This document shows, one piece after another, positions 34,858-44,504 of a stretch of 64,000 nucleotides of DNA. The DNA comes from Acinetobacter sp. C32I. GTDB taxonomy: Bacteria; Pseudomonadota; Gammaproteobacteria; Pseudomonadales; Moraxellaceae. The stretch covers positions 3,658,001-3,722,000 of the forward strand of contig NZ_CP098480.1 of assembly GCF_023702715.1 (NCBI RefSeq). Reading direction: 5' to 3'. Under the pieces are notes generated by a model, which was given only the letters and a program-made list of their open reading frames with translations, was not told the DNA's origin and made no database searches. Position 1 is the first letter of the stretch; every line of letters starts with the position of its first letter. The position numbers and the translations under genes are program-made.

Positions 34858-36300
34858 CTAAGATGAACAACTGACAGAAATTTCAGGCACATCGCTTGGC
34901 AATGGTGCTGTATCTGCTTCCGTTTCTAAATCAGTTTGTTTTTGATAAGGTTGATTCAGCAGCTTAAATAAACGCTCAACTTCACTAAAATCACCACGCT
35001 CCGCAAGTTCAATCGCTTTCTGCGCCATATGATTGCGTAGAATATACTGTGGATTGACCTGCAGCATGATCTCATCCAAGGCATCAGTATCTTGATGTTG
35101 TCGGATATTTTGATAGCGGGTTAGGAAGTCATCAAACTGTTGTATATGGATACAATCATCTCTTAGGGCCTTGTAATCGTGTTGCTGTAAACGAAGAAAG
35201 CTTTGGGTGTAGTCCAATTGCTCAGTTTGCAGGATTCCAAGAAAGGCAAAACTACAATCCAGACTGTCCTTATGAAAATCGGGGAGGCCCATTTTCTGAC
35301 ATAAGCCTTGCCCATAATGTGCTAAGAAGGTCGGTTCAAATTTTTCCAAACATGCTGCTAGATCGAGTTTGAATTGTTCCTTATTTTCTGCGCTCGCCAA
35401 CGGAATTAAATTATTCAGCCACGTCCAAAGATTCCAATGGCCAATACTCGGTTGGTTTTGATAGGTATAACGACCTTGGTAATCGGAATGGTTGTTAATC
35501 CAATTCGGACGGAAACGCTCCATAAAACCGTATGGACCAAAATCTAGGGTTGAACCAGTGATATTTAAATTGTCGGTATTCATCACCCCATGCGCAAAAC
35601 CGACCAATTGCCATTTAGCAATCATGATCGCGGTTCGCTCAATCACAGCTTCGGCGAAAGCCAGAATTGGATTTTCAGCTTTCAGGCATTCAGGATAATG
35701 CCATTCAATACATTTCTGGGTGAATTCAGCCAAAAGCTCAGGAGCATATTGATTGATCCATTCAAAGTGACCCAAACGAATATGGCATTCGGAAGTGCGT
35801 AATAGCATTGCACCCAGCTCTAGGGTTTCGCGCTGTACGCCTTGTGTTGACGTGGTAAAACCAACCGCATGACTTGATGCAACACCAAGGGCATTTAATG
35901 CATGACCGGCTAAATATTCACGAATCACTGAACGTAGGACTGCACGACCATCACCCATACGCGAGTAAGGGGTAGAGCCAGCACCTTTGAGGTGTAGATC
36001 AATCGTTTCACCTTGCTGATTCAAGATTTGACCGATCAACAAACCGCGGCCATCTCCTAACTGTCCAGCCCATTGTCCAAACTGATGCCCTGCATAAACC
36101 ATAGCGAGTGGTGGGAATTCAGCAAAGGTTTTTTGTCCACTACAGATTTCTACCCAGTTGGCTTTATCTTCTTCGCTCCATTGTAATTCATTAGCCAATG
36201 CTTCATTAAAATGACCTGCTTTGGCACCGCGCAATGGACTTGGCTGCTGTTGGTGATAGAGCTTGGGATTGAGGGAAGCATAGCGGGGATTGAATTGCAT
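34858..36300 (-). CDS. selO: SelO/YdiU protein adenylyltransferase (AMPylator)
   Basis: A pseudokinase-fold enzyme that transfers AMP from ATP to protein hydroxyls, linked to redox control in E. coli. ATG 36300 (MQFNPRY) gives 480 residues, matching E. coli YdiU at 478. The frame continues to ATG 36396, but that start lies in the preceding gene's terminator hairpin, so the shorter form is preferred. AGHQFGQWAGQLGDGRG, GAGSTPYSRMGDGRAVLRS and NTDNLNITG (metal-binding) are present. The C-terminus VSCSS places Cys where eukaryotic SelO has selenocysteine. Confidence 0.9.
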   Translation of the reverse strand: MQFNPRYASLNPKLYHQQQPSPLRGAKAGHFNEALANELQWSEEDKANWVEICSGQKTFAEFPPLAMVYAGHQFGQWAGQLGDGRGLLIGQILNQQGETIDLHLKGAGSTPYSRMGDGRAVLRSVIREYLAGHALNALGVASSHAVGFTTSTQGVQRETLELGAMLLRTSECHIRLGHFEWINQYAPELLAEFTQKCIEWHYPECLKAENPILAFAEAVIERTAIMIAKWQLVGFAHGVMNTDNLNITGSTLDFGPYGFMERFRPNWINNHSDYQGRYTYQNQPSIGHWNLWTWLNNLIPLASAENKEQFKLDLAACLEKFEPTFLAHYGQGLCQKMGLPDFHKDSLDCSFAFLGILQTEQLDYTQSFLRLQQHDYKALRDDCIHIQQFDDFLTRYQNIRQHQDTDALDEIMLQVNPQYILRNHMAQKAIELAERGDFSEVERLFKLLNQPYQKQTDLETEADTAPLPSDVPEISVSCSS

Positions 36301-36396
36301 AACTGAAACATCAGAGAGAGCTGAATCATGACTATAGCAAATATCAATGTGAAATGGGGAGTCGTTAGGAGAAAGGAATGGTAGATGAACAGGCAT

Positions 36397-36426
36397 AAAA
36401 AATGGCCTCTCTTGAGACCATTTTTT
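36397..36426 (-). terminator. Terminator of the desaturase gene
   Basis: AAAAAATGG (36397-36405) pairs with CCATTTTTT (36418-36426) and an inner TCTC/GAGA adds four pairs. The A run at the left gives the minus-strand U-tract. It lies just upstream of selO and argues against the upstream selO start. Confidence 0.82.
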
Positions 36427-36439
36427 AGTTATCGATCGT

Positions 36440-37609
36440 TTATTCAGAAACTGGCGCTTTTTTAATATTACGCATCAAGGTTTCTAAACATTCACGATGG
36501 TGACTCAAGCGATGCTCAAGCAATTGGAAATCAACTTTCAATTTGTGATCCATCTGATGAATTTTCTCAGCCATCGCTGCTTTCTTTGCTTGAAGCTCTT
36601 GTTCTTTTAGCTTGGCCCAATCATTTAAAGTATGGGTGAAAGCTTCATATTCTTGTGCGATACGTTGTTTTATTTGCACGATGTCAGTATTCACATCATG
36701 ACCATAAATCGCCAAGTCACGTTCCGCATATTTGAACTTCATCGCAAGCTCTGCTTTTTTGATATTAAAGCTTGGAATACGACGTAAGTTTTTTGCTAAA
36801 CCAAGTTTAGAGCTGGTCCAAATCAACCATTTGGTTGGGTCATATTGCCACCATTTCACCCCGTTACGGTAATCGTATTGGAAAATGTGGTGGTAGTTAT
36901 GATAACCCTCACCCCAAGTGAAAATAGCCAACACGAAGTTGTCACGTGCCGTGTTCTCGTCAGTATAAGGACGTTTGCCCCACATGTGACATAGTGAGTT
37001 GATAAAGAAGGTCACGTGATGGCTAATGATCAAACGCAATAAACCACCCAGTAAAATTACACCCCAGATATCGCCGGTTGCCCAACCAATCAAGCCTAAT
37101 ACGCCAACGTGAACTGCGATGACCATTGGGACATAGTATTTGTGTTGGAACATCACCAATTTGTCATTCATCAAATCAGGTGCATTTTTAAAATCTGGTT
37201 TAGATGGAGAATGATCGCGGATCATCCAGCCAAGATGCGCATACCAAAAGCCACGTTTGATTGAATACGGGTCTTCATCAACATCATCAACATGACGGTG
37301 ATGGGTACGGTGGCCTGAAGCCCAGAACAAAATACTGTTTTGAACTGCGAATGTACCGCCAATCATCAATAAAATTTTAAGTGGTAAGGCTGCCTCATAA
37401 GCACGATGTGCCCAAAGACGGTGATAACCTGCGGTAATTCCTAGGCTACTCAGTGCTAATAGGAAGAATAAACTGACCCATGCACTTACACTAAAATCAT
37501 AATAATAGGCGTATAAAGGAATTAAAATGGCAGCAACAATTGGTGTTCCAATTAAGGTAATGCTAGCAGTCCAGTTAATGGGTGCTTTTTTGAGTGGGGC
37601 GGAAGTCAT
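36440..37609 (-). CDS. Acyl-CoA / fatty acid delta-9 desaturase
   Basis: This 389-residue integral-membrane di-iron enzyme introduces a cis double bond into saturated acyl chains. Three histidine boxes are seen: HRLWAH (63-68), HRTHH (100-104) and HNYHH (237-241), among four hydrophobic segments. A C-terminal extension after about residue 290 is rich in Glu, Lys and Gln and predicted to form a coiled coil, which is longer than the shortest family members. The gene is divergent from the META lipoprotein and preceded by a possible operator at 37632. Confidence 0.9.
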   Translation of the reverse strand: MTSAPLKKAPINWTASITLIGTPIVAAILIPLYAYYYDFSVSAWVSLFFLLALSSLGITAGYHRLWAHRAYEAALPLKILLMIGGTFAVQNSILFWASGHRTHHRHVDDVDEDPYSIKRGFWYAHLGWMIRDHSPSKPDFKNAPDLMNDKLVMFQHKYYVPMVIAVHVGVLGLIGWATGDIWGVILLGGLLRLIISHHVTFFINSLCHMWGKRPYTDENTARDNFVLAIFTWGEGYHNYHHIFQYDYRNGVKWWQYDPTKWLIWTSSKLGLAKNLRRIPSFNIKKAELAMKFKYAERDLAIYGHDVNTDIVQIKQRIAQEYEAFTHTLNDWAKLKEQELQAKKAAMAEKIHQMDHKLKVDFQLLEHRLSHHRECLETLMRNIKKAPVSE

Positions 37610-37631
37610 ATCCGTCAGCGCTCCTAAAAAC

Positions 37632-37645
37632 CTTGTTTGTACAAG
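37632..37645. promoter_or_regulatory. Operator-like inverted repeat before the desaturase gene
   Basis: CTTGT (37632-37636) and ACAAG (37641-37645) form an inverted repeat with a 4-base spacer, 22 bases before the desaturase start. Desaturase genes are often controlled by acyl-CoA-sensing TetR proteins (DesT type in Pseudomonas); no regulator is adjacent and the match is short. Confidence 0.3.
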
Positions 37646-37820
37646 ATAATAAAACTAAACGAGATAGCAAAACCAATCATGACGATATATTGCTATTTTA
37701 TCGCCGATATTAGCATGTCCAAATCAATTAGCACTAGCATTATTCTACAGTTGTATCGGAAGAACAGTAACAGAATTCATTTGTAAGATTGATCAATGAA
37801 TTAAAAGGTGAAATAAATCA

Positions 37821-38348
37821 ATGTCTGAGCAAATTACCGTGAAAAATCCTATTTTTTCTTTGAAGGCATTTTTTAACAAAACTTTAATATTATCGGCTGG
37901 TATCCTGCTCGCAGCGTGCCAAAGCCAACCAACGCCCACACAAAAAAACACCTTACAACCCAAGCGAGTAACGCAAGCGCCGGCGATGCAAGTGCGTAAA
38001 AGCACCGATGGGGTTCAGGATGTTGAATGGCAGATTACTTCGATTCAAGGCAAGCGTGCGTTGTTCTTTAATCAATATCCAAGCTTCTCGCTCAATTCTT
38101 TTTCAAAAATGGTGGCGGGGCATACGGGCTGTAATCAGATTTATGGTCGCTATAAATATGACTTTGCTCAAGGCAAGCTAGATTTTGATGTGATGGCGCA
38201 GCATCAAAGTTGTGATAAAGCTTTAGCGCAAGAAGCGGATTTGATGGATGCGATTCAACGTGTTGAACGTTTTCAGTTGGATGGTACCAACTTATATTTA
38301 TTGGACGCCAAAGGGCAGCGTTTGATTCAAGCGCACCGAAAAAGATAA
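37821..38348 (+). CDS. META-domain lipoprotein (HslJ-like)
   Basis: A lipoprotein signal with lipobox LLAAC (Cys about residue 33) is followed by a META domain: VEWQITSIQG, AGHTGCNQIYGRYKY near residue 93, and LDFDVMAQHQSCDKALAQE. The pattern GHTGCN and the second Cys are typical of HslJ-like proteins, which in E. coli are linked to novobiocin tolerance. The N-terminal cytoplasmic stretch before the hydrophobic core is long, so a start further downstream cannot be ruled out. Confidence 0.78.
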   Translation: MSEQITVKNPIFSLKAFFNKTLILSAGILLAACQSQPTPTQKNTLQPKRVTQAPAMQVRKSTDGVQDVEWQITSIQGKRALFFNQYPSFSLNSFSKMVAGHTGCNQIYGRYKYDFAQGKLDFDVMAQHQSCDKALAQEADLMDAIQRVERFQLDGTNLYLLDAKGQRLIQAHRKR

Positions 38349-38350
38349 GC

Positions 38351-38378
38351 AAAAAGGCGGAATGCGTTCCGCCTTTTT
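38351..38378. terminator. Bidirectional terminator between META lipoprotein and GDPD genes
   Basis: AAAAAGGCGGAA (38351-38362) pairs exactly with TTCCGCCTTTTT (38367-38378) around TGCG. It serves both strands and overlaps the stop of the minus-strand GDPD gene by two bases. Confidence 0.9.
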
Positions 38379-39096
38379 ATAATTTTAAGTGTTGTAGCAT
38401 GGTACTGGGTACATCAGTGATCAAACCTTGAATGCCCAATTGCTGAAGATGCTTGGCGCGCTCGACTTCATTCACTGTCCAGACACTGATTTCAAGATTG
38501 GCCTGTTGGGTACGTTGAATAATCTCATCTGTTGCTAAGGCGTCTCCCCAACCAATTTGACAACAGCCATATTGCTGGGCCAGTTCAATGGCATATTCCC
38601 CAATGGGGATTTCCACCAACAACCCACGTTTAAATGAGCTTTGTTGTTGCTGTAATGCCGCTAAAATTTTGACATCAAAACTGGTAATGGTTGCGCTCTT
38701 CTCAAAACCTTTTAAATCTTGTTGTAACTGCAGAATTAGACGTTCAGCTGCAGTTTCGTCTGCAACCGCTTTAATCTCAACTTCAATATGCTCAAAGTCA
38801 GTGAGACAGTCTAAAACATGTGACAGGCTCGGCGTGTATTCTTCAAAGGCCCATGCTTGCCATTGATGGCGGTGATCGAATTGCTGGGCTTCAATTAAGC
38901 TACTGCTTTCGACTTGTTGTGAACGACCCGCAGTACGTACAAAATCATCATCATGAATCACCACCAAGTGGTCATCTTTCAGTTGGCGCACATCAAATTC
39001 AACGGCACGTACACCTAAATCATGCAGATAGCGGAATCCACCTAAGGTGTTTTCAGGCGCTTCGCCACGCGCACCACGATGACCAATAATTCGCAT
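38377..39096 (-). CDS. Glycerophosphodiester phosphodiesterase (GDPD)
   Basis: It hydrolyses glycerophosphodiesters to glycerol-3-phosphate and an alcohol. The 239-residue TIM-barrel protein starts MRIIGHRGARGEAPENTLGGF, with the catalytic His and Glu, then VEFDVRQLKDDHLVVIHDD and the C-terminal VWTVNE. There is no signal peptide, so it is cytoplasmic like UgpQ. It is 21 bases downstream of the cobalamin adenosyltransferase and likely in one transcript with it. Confidence 0.9.
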   Translation of the reverse strand: MRIIGHRGARGEAPENTLGGFRYLHDLGVRAVEFDVRQLKDDHLVVIHDDDFVRTAGRSQQVESSSLIEAQQFDHRHQWQAWAFEEYTPSLSHVLDCLTDFEHIEVEIKAVADETAAERLILQLQQDLKGFEKSATITSFDVKILAALQQQQSSFKRGLLVEIPIGEYAIELAQQYGCCQIGWGDALATDEIIQRTQQANLEISVWTVNEVERAKHLQQLGIQGLITDVPSTMLQHLKL

Positions 39097-39117
39097 CTTT
39101 ATCTACCCAACAAATGA

Positions 39118-39705
39118 TTATGCTTGATCGATACTGTCATTAATATTTTTTTGCCACAGCACTTCGTTACCACCTTCAGCACGTTGTAAGGCACGTGAAG
39201 CAACGAATAACCAGTCCGATAAGCGATTGAGTAATTGTAATGCGGTTGCCTGAATATTTTGGTCACGATTGTGTACAGACAATAAAGCACGTTCGGCACG
39301 ACGGCACACTGCACGGGCCTGATGTGCATAACTACAAGCTAGAGTGCCTGATGGCAAAATGAAGTCTTTTAACATTGGCAGTGATTCATTCATGTGATCG
39401 ATTTCTTTTTCCAGAAATTCAATGCACACAGGCTGCAGTAAATGATAGTTTGGAATACACACTTCACCCCCTAAATCGAATAACCAATGCTGAATCAGGC
39501 TTAAGCTTTTGTCCCAATGCACTTTATTTTCAATTTTGCTGGCGCTGATTTGTGCGCGAAGCACGCCAATAGTGGCATTCAGTTCATCGACATCACCGAG
39601 TGCAGCAATACGTAAATCATCTTTGGCAACGCGCGAACCATCCCCTAGGCCAGTTGTACCTGAGTCGCCTGTACGGGTATAGATTTTACTTAAACGATGT
39701 CCCAT
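39118..39705 (-). CDS. Cob(I)alamin adenosyltransferase, PduO type
   Basis: The enzyme makes adenosylcobalamin from ATP and cob(I)alamin. The 195 residues begin with the ATP-binding KIYTRTGDSGTTGLGDGSRV, then ALGDVDELNATIG, and include the CRRAERALLSV helix near residue 135, all typical of the PduO/MMAB family. It lies downstream of the B12 receptor gene but a terminator separates them. In strains that lack B12 synthesis it salvages imported cobalamin. Confidence 0.9.
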   Translation of the reverse strand: MGHRLSKIYTRTGDSGTTGLGDGSRVAKDDLRIAALGDVDELNATIGVLRAQISASKIENKVHWDKSLSLIQHWLFDLGGEVCIPNYHLLQPVCIEFLEKEIDHMNESLPMLKDFILPSGTLACSYAHQARAVCRRAERALLSVHNRDQNIQATALQLLNRLSDWLFVASRALQRAEGGNEVLWQKNINDSIDQA

Positions 39706-39726
39706 AGTTCTGTTTCTCTGATCCTG

Positions 39727-39766
39727 AAAATAAAAAGGGGATAATGTCGGTCAGAACATTACCCCG
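39727..39766 (-). terminator. Terminator of the BtuB-type receptor gene
   Basis: GGGG-A-TAATGT (39737-39747) pairs with ACATTA-CCCC (39756-39765), with one bulged A. The A run at 39732-39736 gives the U-tract on the minus strand. Confidence 0.75.
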
Positions 39767-39809
39767 AAACTGGAGTTAAGAAAATATTTTTTATTATTTT
39801 ATCACGCGA

Positions 39810-41666
39810 TTAATAACGGAATGTGACACCTGCAGAGGCTTGACGTCCACCGTTGATGTAGTACACGCCGTTACCGTTATAAGCAGTTTTATAATTTACA
39901 TCACCAATATTCTCAATGTTTGCAAAGAGTTTGATCATTGGGATAGGTTGCCAATACACATTTACATTCGTGGTGACATAGCCAGGGGTAGTTGTTGGTG
40001 TTGTTGATGGCCAATCTGCAAAATCTTTTGAATTCGATTTCGCAACAACAGAAGCTGAAACACCATATTCTCCATCATCCCATCCCGTTGTAAGGGTTAG
40101 GCTTTGACGTGGGCGACGATTTAGATCTTTTTTGGTTTCATCATCTTTTGCTTGTACATAAGCATAAGTTGTACTTAAAAAGAGTTCATCTTGCTGCCAT
40201 TTAAATGAAGCTTCGCCACCAGTAAAAGTTGCTTTATTAACATTGATCAACTTACCTGCTTGAAAACTAATGAGGTTATCCACTTTATTGCGATAAATAG
40301 ATAAGCCTAAGTCGATGTTGTAATTTAACTTTTGATCTACACCGATTTCATAAGAAAAGCTTTCTTCTGGTTTTAAATCAGGATTTGCACCCCAGGATAA
40401 GGCATATAAGTCATTGGTCGTTGGTGCACGGAAGGCAGAACCTACATTGGCATATACACTTGTAAGAGGTAATACTTGGTAGCGAATAGCCCCTTGGCCA
40501 ACGGTATGAGTACCAAACTTATCATTATCTTCAACACGAATACCCACTTGGGTGTCTAAGCCATTGTGCTGATATTGGTGTTGAGCAAAATAACCAATCG
40601 TATCTACGGATTCTTTATATTTGACGTCTTGTCCGCCGTATAGATTTTTTGAGTAGACATCACCTTTAATATCTTTAAAGGTTGAACCAACTAAAATATT
40701 TTGGGCAGGCGTTATTTGCCATTTTGTATAAAGTTCAGCTTCCTGAGTTGTACTATGCACGTAATCTGAAGAAGTATTTTGATCAATATTATCTTTATAT
40801 TGTGAAAGACGGGCATGCACTGCAAGGTTATCTAAAACATTGAGGCGACCTTTTACATTGATAGCTTCGTTTTTAAAGTCTTGAGAAACTAAGTTACCGT
40901 AATTGTCGTAATCGCTATAACCTTGGTTCTCGCTATAGTCAACCGAAGCTGCATATTGCGCTTTATCAATGCCAACTTTCGCACTATAGCCTTTTTGATC
41001 AAAGCTTGCTTTTTTATTATCTTTTGCATCAGTAACAGGCGTACCATCTGTTTCTAAACGTTGCCCACGAATTTGAGCATAAAAACCATTTTCAGCCAAA
41101 TCTGCACCAATAACAGATTTATAGGTTTTATTCTCACCAATTTCGCCTGTTACAAAAGCTGATGTTTTTTCAGGTGTTTTGGAAATCAGTTGCACCACAC
41201 CGCCAATTGCATCAGCACCATATAAGACAGAGGCTGGGCCTTTGAGAACTTCGATCTGTTTAATATCTGTGGTATCAATAAATGGGAGTGATGCTGCACC
41301 AGAGGTATTTGAATTTAGACGAACACCATCTCTTAAAAGCAATGTGTGATTCGAATTTGTACCACGTAAAAAAATGGAAGCAGCTTGCCCATAGCCACCA
41401 GTTTGTACCATATTGATTGAAGCATCAGTTTGTAATAACTGGGGTAACGAAGCGATTGGTGATTGTTCTAGAATCTTAGGTTCAATAATATTGATTCGCG
41501 CAGGAACTTCACTGATTTTTTGTTCAGTACGGGATGCTGTCACAACAATCGTATCTAGCGTCGCAGTTTTATCGCTTGATTGATCTTGAGCAAAAGCAGG
41601 TGAAGAAAACCCCATCGCAATAGCGATAGCACCAACTAAACGAGTCGGTTGAAAAACAGTAGACAT
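39810..41666 (-). CDS. btuB: BtuB-type TonB-dependent vitamin B12 receptor
   Basis: An outer-membrane receptor of 618 residues from ATG 41666 (seven further codons are open upstream to 41687). A signal peptide ends near SPAFA-QDQ; the TonB box region is LDTIVVTASRTEQK; the plug shows PVNxR-like IFLRGTNSNHTLLLRDGVRLN and IEVLKGPASVLYGADAIGG; the C-terminus ends in Phe-Arg-Tyr (SAGVTFRY). The cobalamin riboswitch just upstream supports B12 as cargo. Confidence 0.9.
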   Translation of the reverse strand: MSTVFQPTRLVGAIAIAMGFSSPAFAQDQSSDKTATLDTIVVTASRTEQKISEVPARINIIEPKILEQSPIASLPQLLQTDASINMVQTGGYGQAASIFLRGTNSNHTLLLRDGVRLNSNTSGAASLPFIDTTDIKQIEVLKGPASVLYGADAIGGVVQLISKTPEKTSAFVTGEIGENKTYKSVIGADLAENGFYAQIRGQRLETDGTPVTDAKDNKKASFDQKGYSAKVGIDKAQYAASVDYSENQGYSDYDNYGNLVSQDFKNEAINVKGRLNVLDNLAVHARLSQYKDNIDQNTSSDYVHSTTQEAELYTKWQITPAQNILVGSTFKDIKGDVYSKNLYGGQDVKYKESVDTIGYFAQHQYQHNGLDTQVGIRVEDNDKFGTHTVGQGAIRYQVLPLTSVYANVGSAFRAPTTNDLYALSWGANPDLKPEESFSYEIGVDQKLNYNIDLGLSIYRNKVDNLISFQAGKLINVNKATFTGGEASFKWQQDELFLSTTYAYVQAKDDETKKDLNRRPRQSLTLTTGWDDGEYGVSASVVAKSNSKDFADWPSTTPTTTPGYVTTNVNVYWQPIPMIKLFANIENIGDVNYKTAYNGNGVYYINGGRQASAGVTFRY

Positions 41667-41714
41667 GATGTCGCTCCAGACATTCACCCGTCGTGAATGA
41701 TAATGTGGAAATAA

Positions 41715-41905
41715 ACAACAAGCAGGTCTCCGGACTTCACTATAATCATCAATTAAATGATATTACTCATCATCTTCCCACATCATACCGATGCAGTGAT
41801 TTGGCTTTGTGCTGAGATGAGTGATTCGGTGTTACCGTTGCGAGGGCAGTGTTGGAATTTCACCAACTTCCCTATAAGCAAAAGAATTTGCTTTAGACTT
41901 GTTGC
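41715..41905 (-). promoter_or_regulatory. Cobalamin (adenosylcobalamin) riboswitch
   Basis: Read on the minus strand, the leader has P1 arms CAACAAG (41898-41904) and CTTGTTG (41716-41722), a GGTGAAATTCC segment, CTGCCCTCGCAACGGTAA, and the B12 box GTCCGGAGACCTGC at about 41721-41735. This order is the conserved cobalamin riboswitch. It ends about 50 bases before the btuB start codon, so cobalamin binding probably reduces btuB expression by hiding the ribosome site or ending transcription. Confidence 0.93.
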
Positions 41906-42036
41906 AAGATTACGTAAAGTATAAAGTGTTAACGTTTTTTAAACAATTGCATTTGCGAATGAACTTTGCCCAAAGTGGGTCAAATTGCATTACAATGCCA
42001 GAGTTTCAAAAATATTCAGTTTTAATTGGACAGCTC

Positions 42037-42696
42037 ATGCGCCAAAGCCAAATGCGAACCCGCGCCAAGATTTGTGGAATTACCCGAGCACAAGATATCC
42101 AAGCCGTTGTCCAAGCCGGGGCAGATGCGATTGGTTTTGTATTTTTTCCACCCAGTCCACGTCATGTCAGTATCGAGCAAGCCCAGACCTTGGCAAAGCT
42201 GGTACCACCTTATGTGCAATTGGTCGGCTTATTTGTAAATGCCAGTGCTGAACACATACAAACGGTGCTTGATTCCGTTGCTTTGGATGTATTACAACTA
42301 CATGGCGATGAAACGCCAGAACAATGCCAATTGATTGCAGCACACTGTAAACGCCGTTGGTATAAGGCCATTCAAGTCAAACCTGATTTAGATGTTGTGG
42401 CTGAAATCCAGCGTTATCAAGCAGCGGGAGCCAGTGCGGTCTTGCTTGATGCATGGCATCCTGAACTGAAAGGCGGCACAGGGCACAGTTTTGACTGGAC
42501 CCAATTCCCACAACTTGAAATTCCACTTATCTTGGCAGGTGGCTTGACCCCTGAAAATGTCAGTGAAGCTATTGATACTACAGCAGCATTTGCTGTAGAT
42601 GTCAGCGGAGGCGTCGAGTCCGCAAAAGGTATAAAAGACCAACAACTGATTGAAAAATTTATGCAAGGAGTCCAACGTGGATCAGCAAAGCCTTAG
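42037..42696 (+). CDS. trpF: Phosphoribosylanthranilate isomerase
   Basis: A TIM-barrel enzyme of tryptophan synthesis that converts phosphoribosylanthranilate to Cd[26 protein letters not shown] has the general-base Cys (C in KICGIT), and [14 protein letters not shown] near the end has the general-acid Asp. ATG 42037 gives 219 residues; ATG 42052 (MRTRAKICG) is also possible. The reading frame is open from 41899 but this overlaps the riboswitch leader. It overlaps trpB by 20 bases. Confidence 0.93.
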   Translation: MRQSQMRTRAKICGITRAQDIQAVVQAGADAIGFVFFPPSPRHVSIEQAQTLAKLVPPYVQLVGLFVNASAEHIQTVLDSVALDVLQLHGDETPEQCQLIAAHCKRRWYKAIQVKPDLDVVAEIQRYQAAGASAVLLDAWHPELKGGTGHSFDWTQFPQLEIPLILAGGLTPENVSEAIDTTAAFAVDVSGGVESAKGIKDQQLIEKFMQGVQRGSAKP

Positions 42697-43921
42697 TCAA
42701 AAAAATCAAGTGATTGACTACACCCAGTTTCCAGATGCGCAAGGGCATTTCGGTATCCATGGTGGACGTTTTGTATCAGAAACGCTGATGGCTGCACTTG
42801 AAGACCTCGAAAGTCTTTATGGTCGTATGAAGAATGATGCACAGTTTCTAGCAGAGTTTGACCGTGATCTTGCGTTCTATGTTGGTCGTCCTAGTCCACT
42901 TTATTATGCTGAGCGATGGTCTCAGCACCTCGGCGGTGCGCAAATTTACCTGAAACGTGAAGATCTGAATCACACGGGTTCACACAAAGTGAATAACACC
43001 ATTGGTCAGGCTTTATTGGCAAAACTGTCGGGGAAAAAGCGCATTATCGCGGAAACAGGTGCAGGTCAACACGGTGTGGCGACGGCAACGATTGCAGCAC
43101 GCTTAGGTATGGAATGTGTGGTGTACATGGGCGCTGAAGACGTGAAGCGTCAGGCCATGAATGTCTATCGTATGCGTTTGTTGGGCGCAACAGTGGTACC
43201 CGTGCAAAGTGGTTCAAAAACATTGAAAGATGCCATGAACGAAGCGATGCGTGATTGGGTGACCAATGTGGATAGTACCTATTATGTGATTGGTACGGTG
43301 GCTGGTCCGCATCCATATCCACAGCTTGTTCGTGATTTCCAGTCGATTATTGGTCGCGAAGCACGTCGTCAAATTCAAGAACAAGCAGGACGTTTACCTG
43401 ATGCTCTTGTGGCTTGTGTAGGTGGTGGTTCAAACGCGATGGGCTTGTTCTATCCATTCCTGAATGATCAAGATGTGAAAATGTATGGTGTTGAAGCTGC
43501 AGGTTATGGCATCGAAACAGGTAAACACTCTGCGCCATTAAATGCAGGCCATGTCGGTGTGTTACATGGTAACCGTACTTATTTAATGTCGGATGAACAA
43601 GGTCAGATTATTGAAACACATAGTATTTCAGCGGGTCTGGACTATCCAGGTGTTGGTCCTGAGCATAGTTTCTTAAAAGACATGAACCGTGTGGAATATG
43701 TGCCAATCAATGATGGTGAAGCATTACAGGGTTTTCGTGATCTCACTCAAATCGAAGGGATTATTCCTGCACTTGAAAGCTCACATGCGATGGCTTATGT
43801 CACTAAACTCGCGCCAACCATGTCGAAAGATCAAATCATTATTGCAACTGTTTCAGGTCGTGGCGATAAAGACTTAATGACGGTTGCGCGTATTGATGGC
43901 GTTGAAATGGTCGAGATGTAA
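42677..43921 (+). CDS. trpB: Tryptophan synthase beta chain
   Basis: It condenses indole with serine to tryptophan on PLP. GTG 42677 gives 414 residues and is preceded by a strong AAGGAG with a six-base spacing; upstream in-frame TTG 42650 is less likely. The PLP lysine is in [13 protein letters not shown] near residue 98, and the phosphate-binding [10 protein letters not shown] follows near 245. Here trpA is 8.4 kb further on, not directly downstream. Confidence 0.96.
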   Translation: MDQQSLSQKNQVIDYTQFPDAQGHFGIHGGRFVSETLMAALEDLESLYGRMKNDAQFLAEFDRDLAFYVGRPSPLYYAERWSQHLGGAQIYLKREDLNHTGSHKVNNTIGQALLAKLSGKKRIIAETGAGQHGVATATIAARLGMECVVYMGAEDVKRQAMNVYRMRLLGATVVPVQSGSKTLKDAMNEAMRDWVTNVDSTYYVIGTVAGPHPYPQLVRDFQSIIGREARRQIQEQAGRLPDALVACVGGGSNAMGLFYPFLNDQDVKMYGVEAAGYGIETGKHSAPLNAGHVGVLHGNRTYLMSDEQGQIIETHSISAGLDYPGVGPEHSFLKDMNRVEYVPINDGEALQGFRDLTQIEGIIPALESSHAMAYVTKLAPTMSKDQIIIATVSGRGDKDLMTVARIDGVEMVEM

Positions 43922-43930
43922 GTGTTTACA

Positions 43931-44443
43931 ATGCCAAGTTTGTTTATGGTGATGTTGGGTGGCCGACATGCAAAAGCCAATACTGAAGTGCATGATGTGG
44001 TGATGGGCATAGGTGAGTCATTGTCTGAAGTCATCCCTCAGCTCAAACAGACTTGGTTTGGTGAATCGAAAGGCTTACATATCGATGCTTGGGCACAGAT
44101 TTCAGGTGTTCAATCACAAGGCGTGAATTATCAAATTCAGTTTTCCGACGCAGCACCGTCGGCTTTGGATGAAAAATTATATTTGATTAATCTAGGTGGA
44201 TATTCACTTAACGCTTTTGGTGAATTACATAGCTATCATTTAATGGTTGCGTCTGATGCCGTGACCGCAAAACAGTTAGGTAAACAATTTATCGAACAAG
44301 ATTGGCATAAACCGCATACCGATCGTGTGGTGGATGTGGATGATTGCATCCCAATTGATCATGTTGCGGGGCGTTATATTCATTTAGTTCAAGGTGAGTT
44401 TAATCCTACAGTTTGGGAAAATACTTATCTGACTTTGGATTAA
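43931..44443 (+). CDS. DUF1543 protein
   Basis: A 170-residue protein with LFMVMLGGRHAKANTEVHDVV at the start, characteristic of DUF1543, and INLGGYSLNAFGELHSYHLMV near residue 90. GTG 43922, directly after the trpB stop, is an alternative start. Function is unknown. It ends before a perfect terminator and is probably co-transcribed with trpFB; a link to tryptophan synthesis is not established. Confidence 0.75.
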   Translation: MPSLFMVMLGGRHAKANTEVHDVVMGIGESLSEVIPQLKQTWFGESKGLHIDAWAQISGVQSQGVNYQIQFSDAAPSALDEKLYLINLGGYSLNAFGELHSYHLMVASDAVTAKQLGKQFIEQDWHKPHTDRVVDVDDCIPIDHVAGRYIHLVQGEFNPTVWENTYLTLD

Positions 44444-44460
44444 TCAGTAGTAAATATGAA

Positions 44461-44492
44461 AACAGGGAAGCAATTGCTTCCCTGTTTTTTTA
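44461..44492. terminator. Bidirectional terminator after DUF1543
   Basis: The 26-base sequence 44461-44486 is a perfect palindrome (AACAGGGAAGCAA with its complement), followed by T. It can serve the converging minus-strand nucleotidase gene too. Confidence 0.92.
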
Positions 44493-44504
44493 TTGCGAAT
44501 GTAG

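Noticed and set aside
36301..36396. N-terminal extension of SelO from ATG 36396
   Set aside because: The start sits inside the preceding terminator hairpin, and the GAGAGG that looks like a ribosome site is part of that hairpin. The shorter form fits family length.
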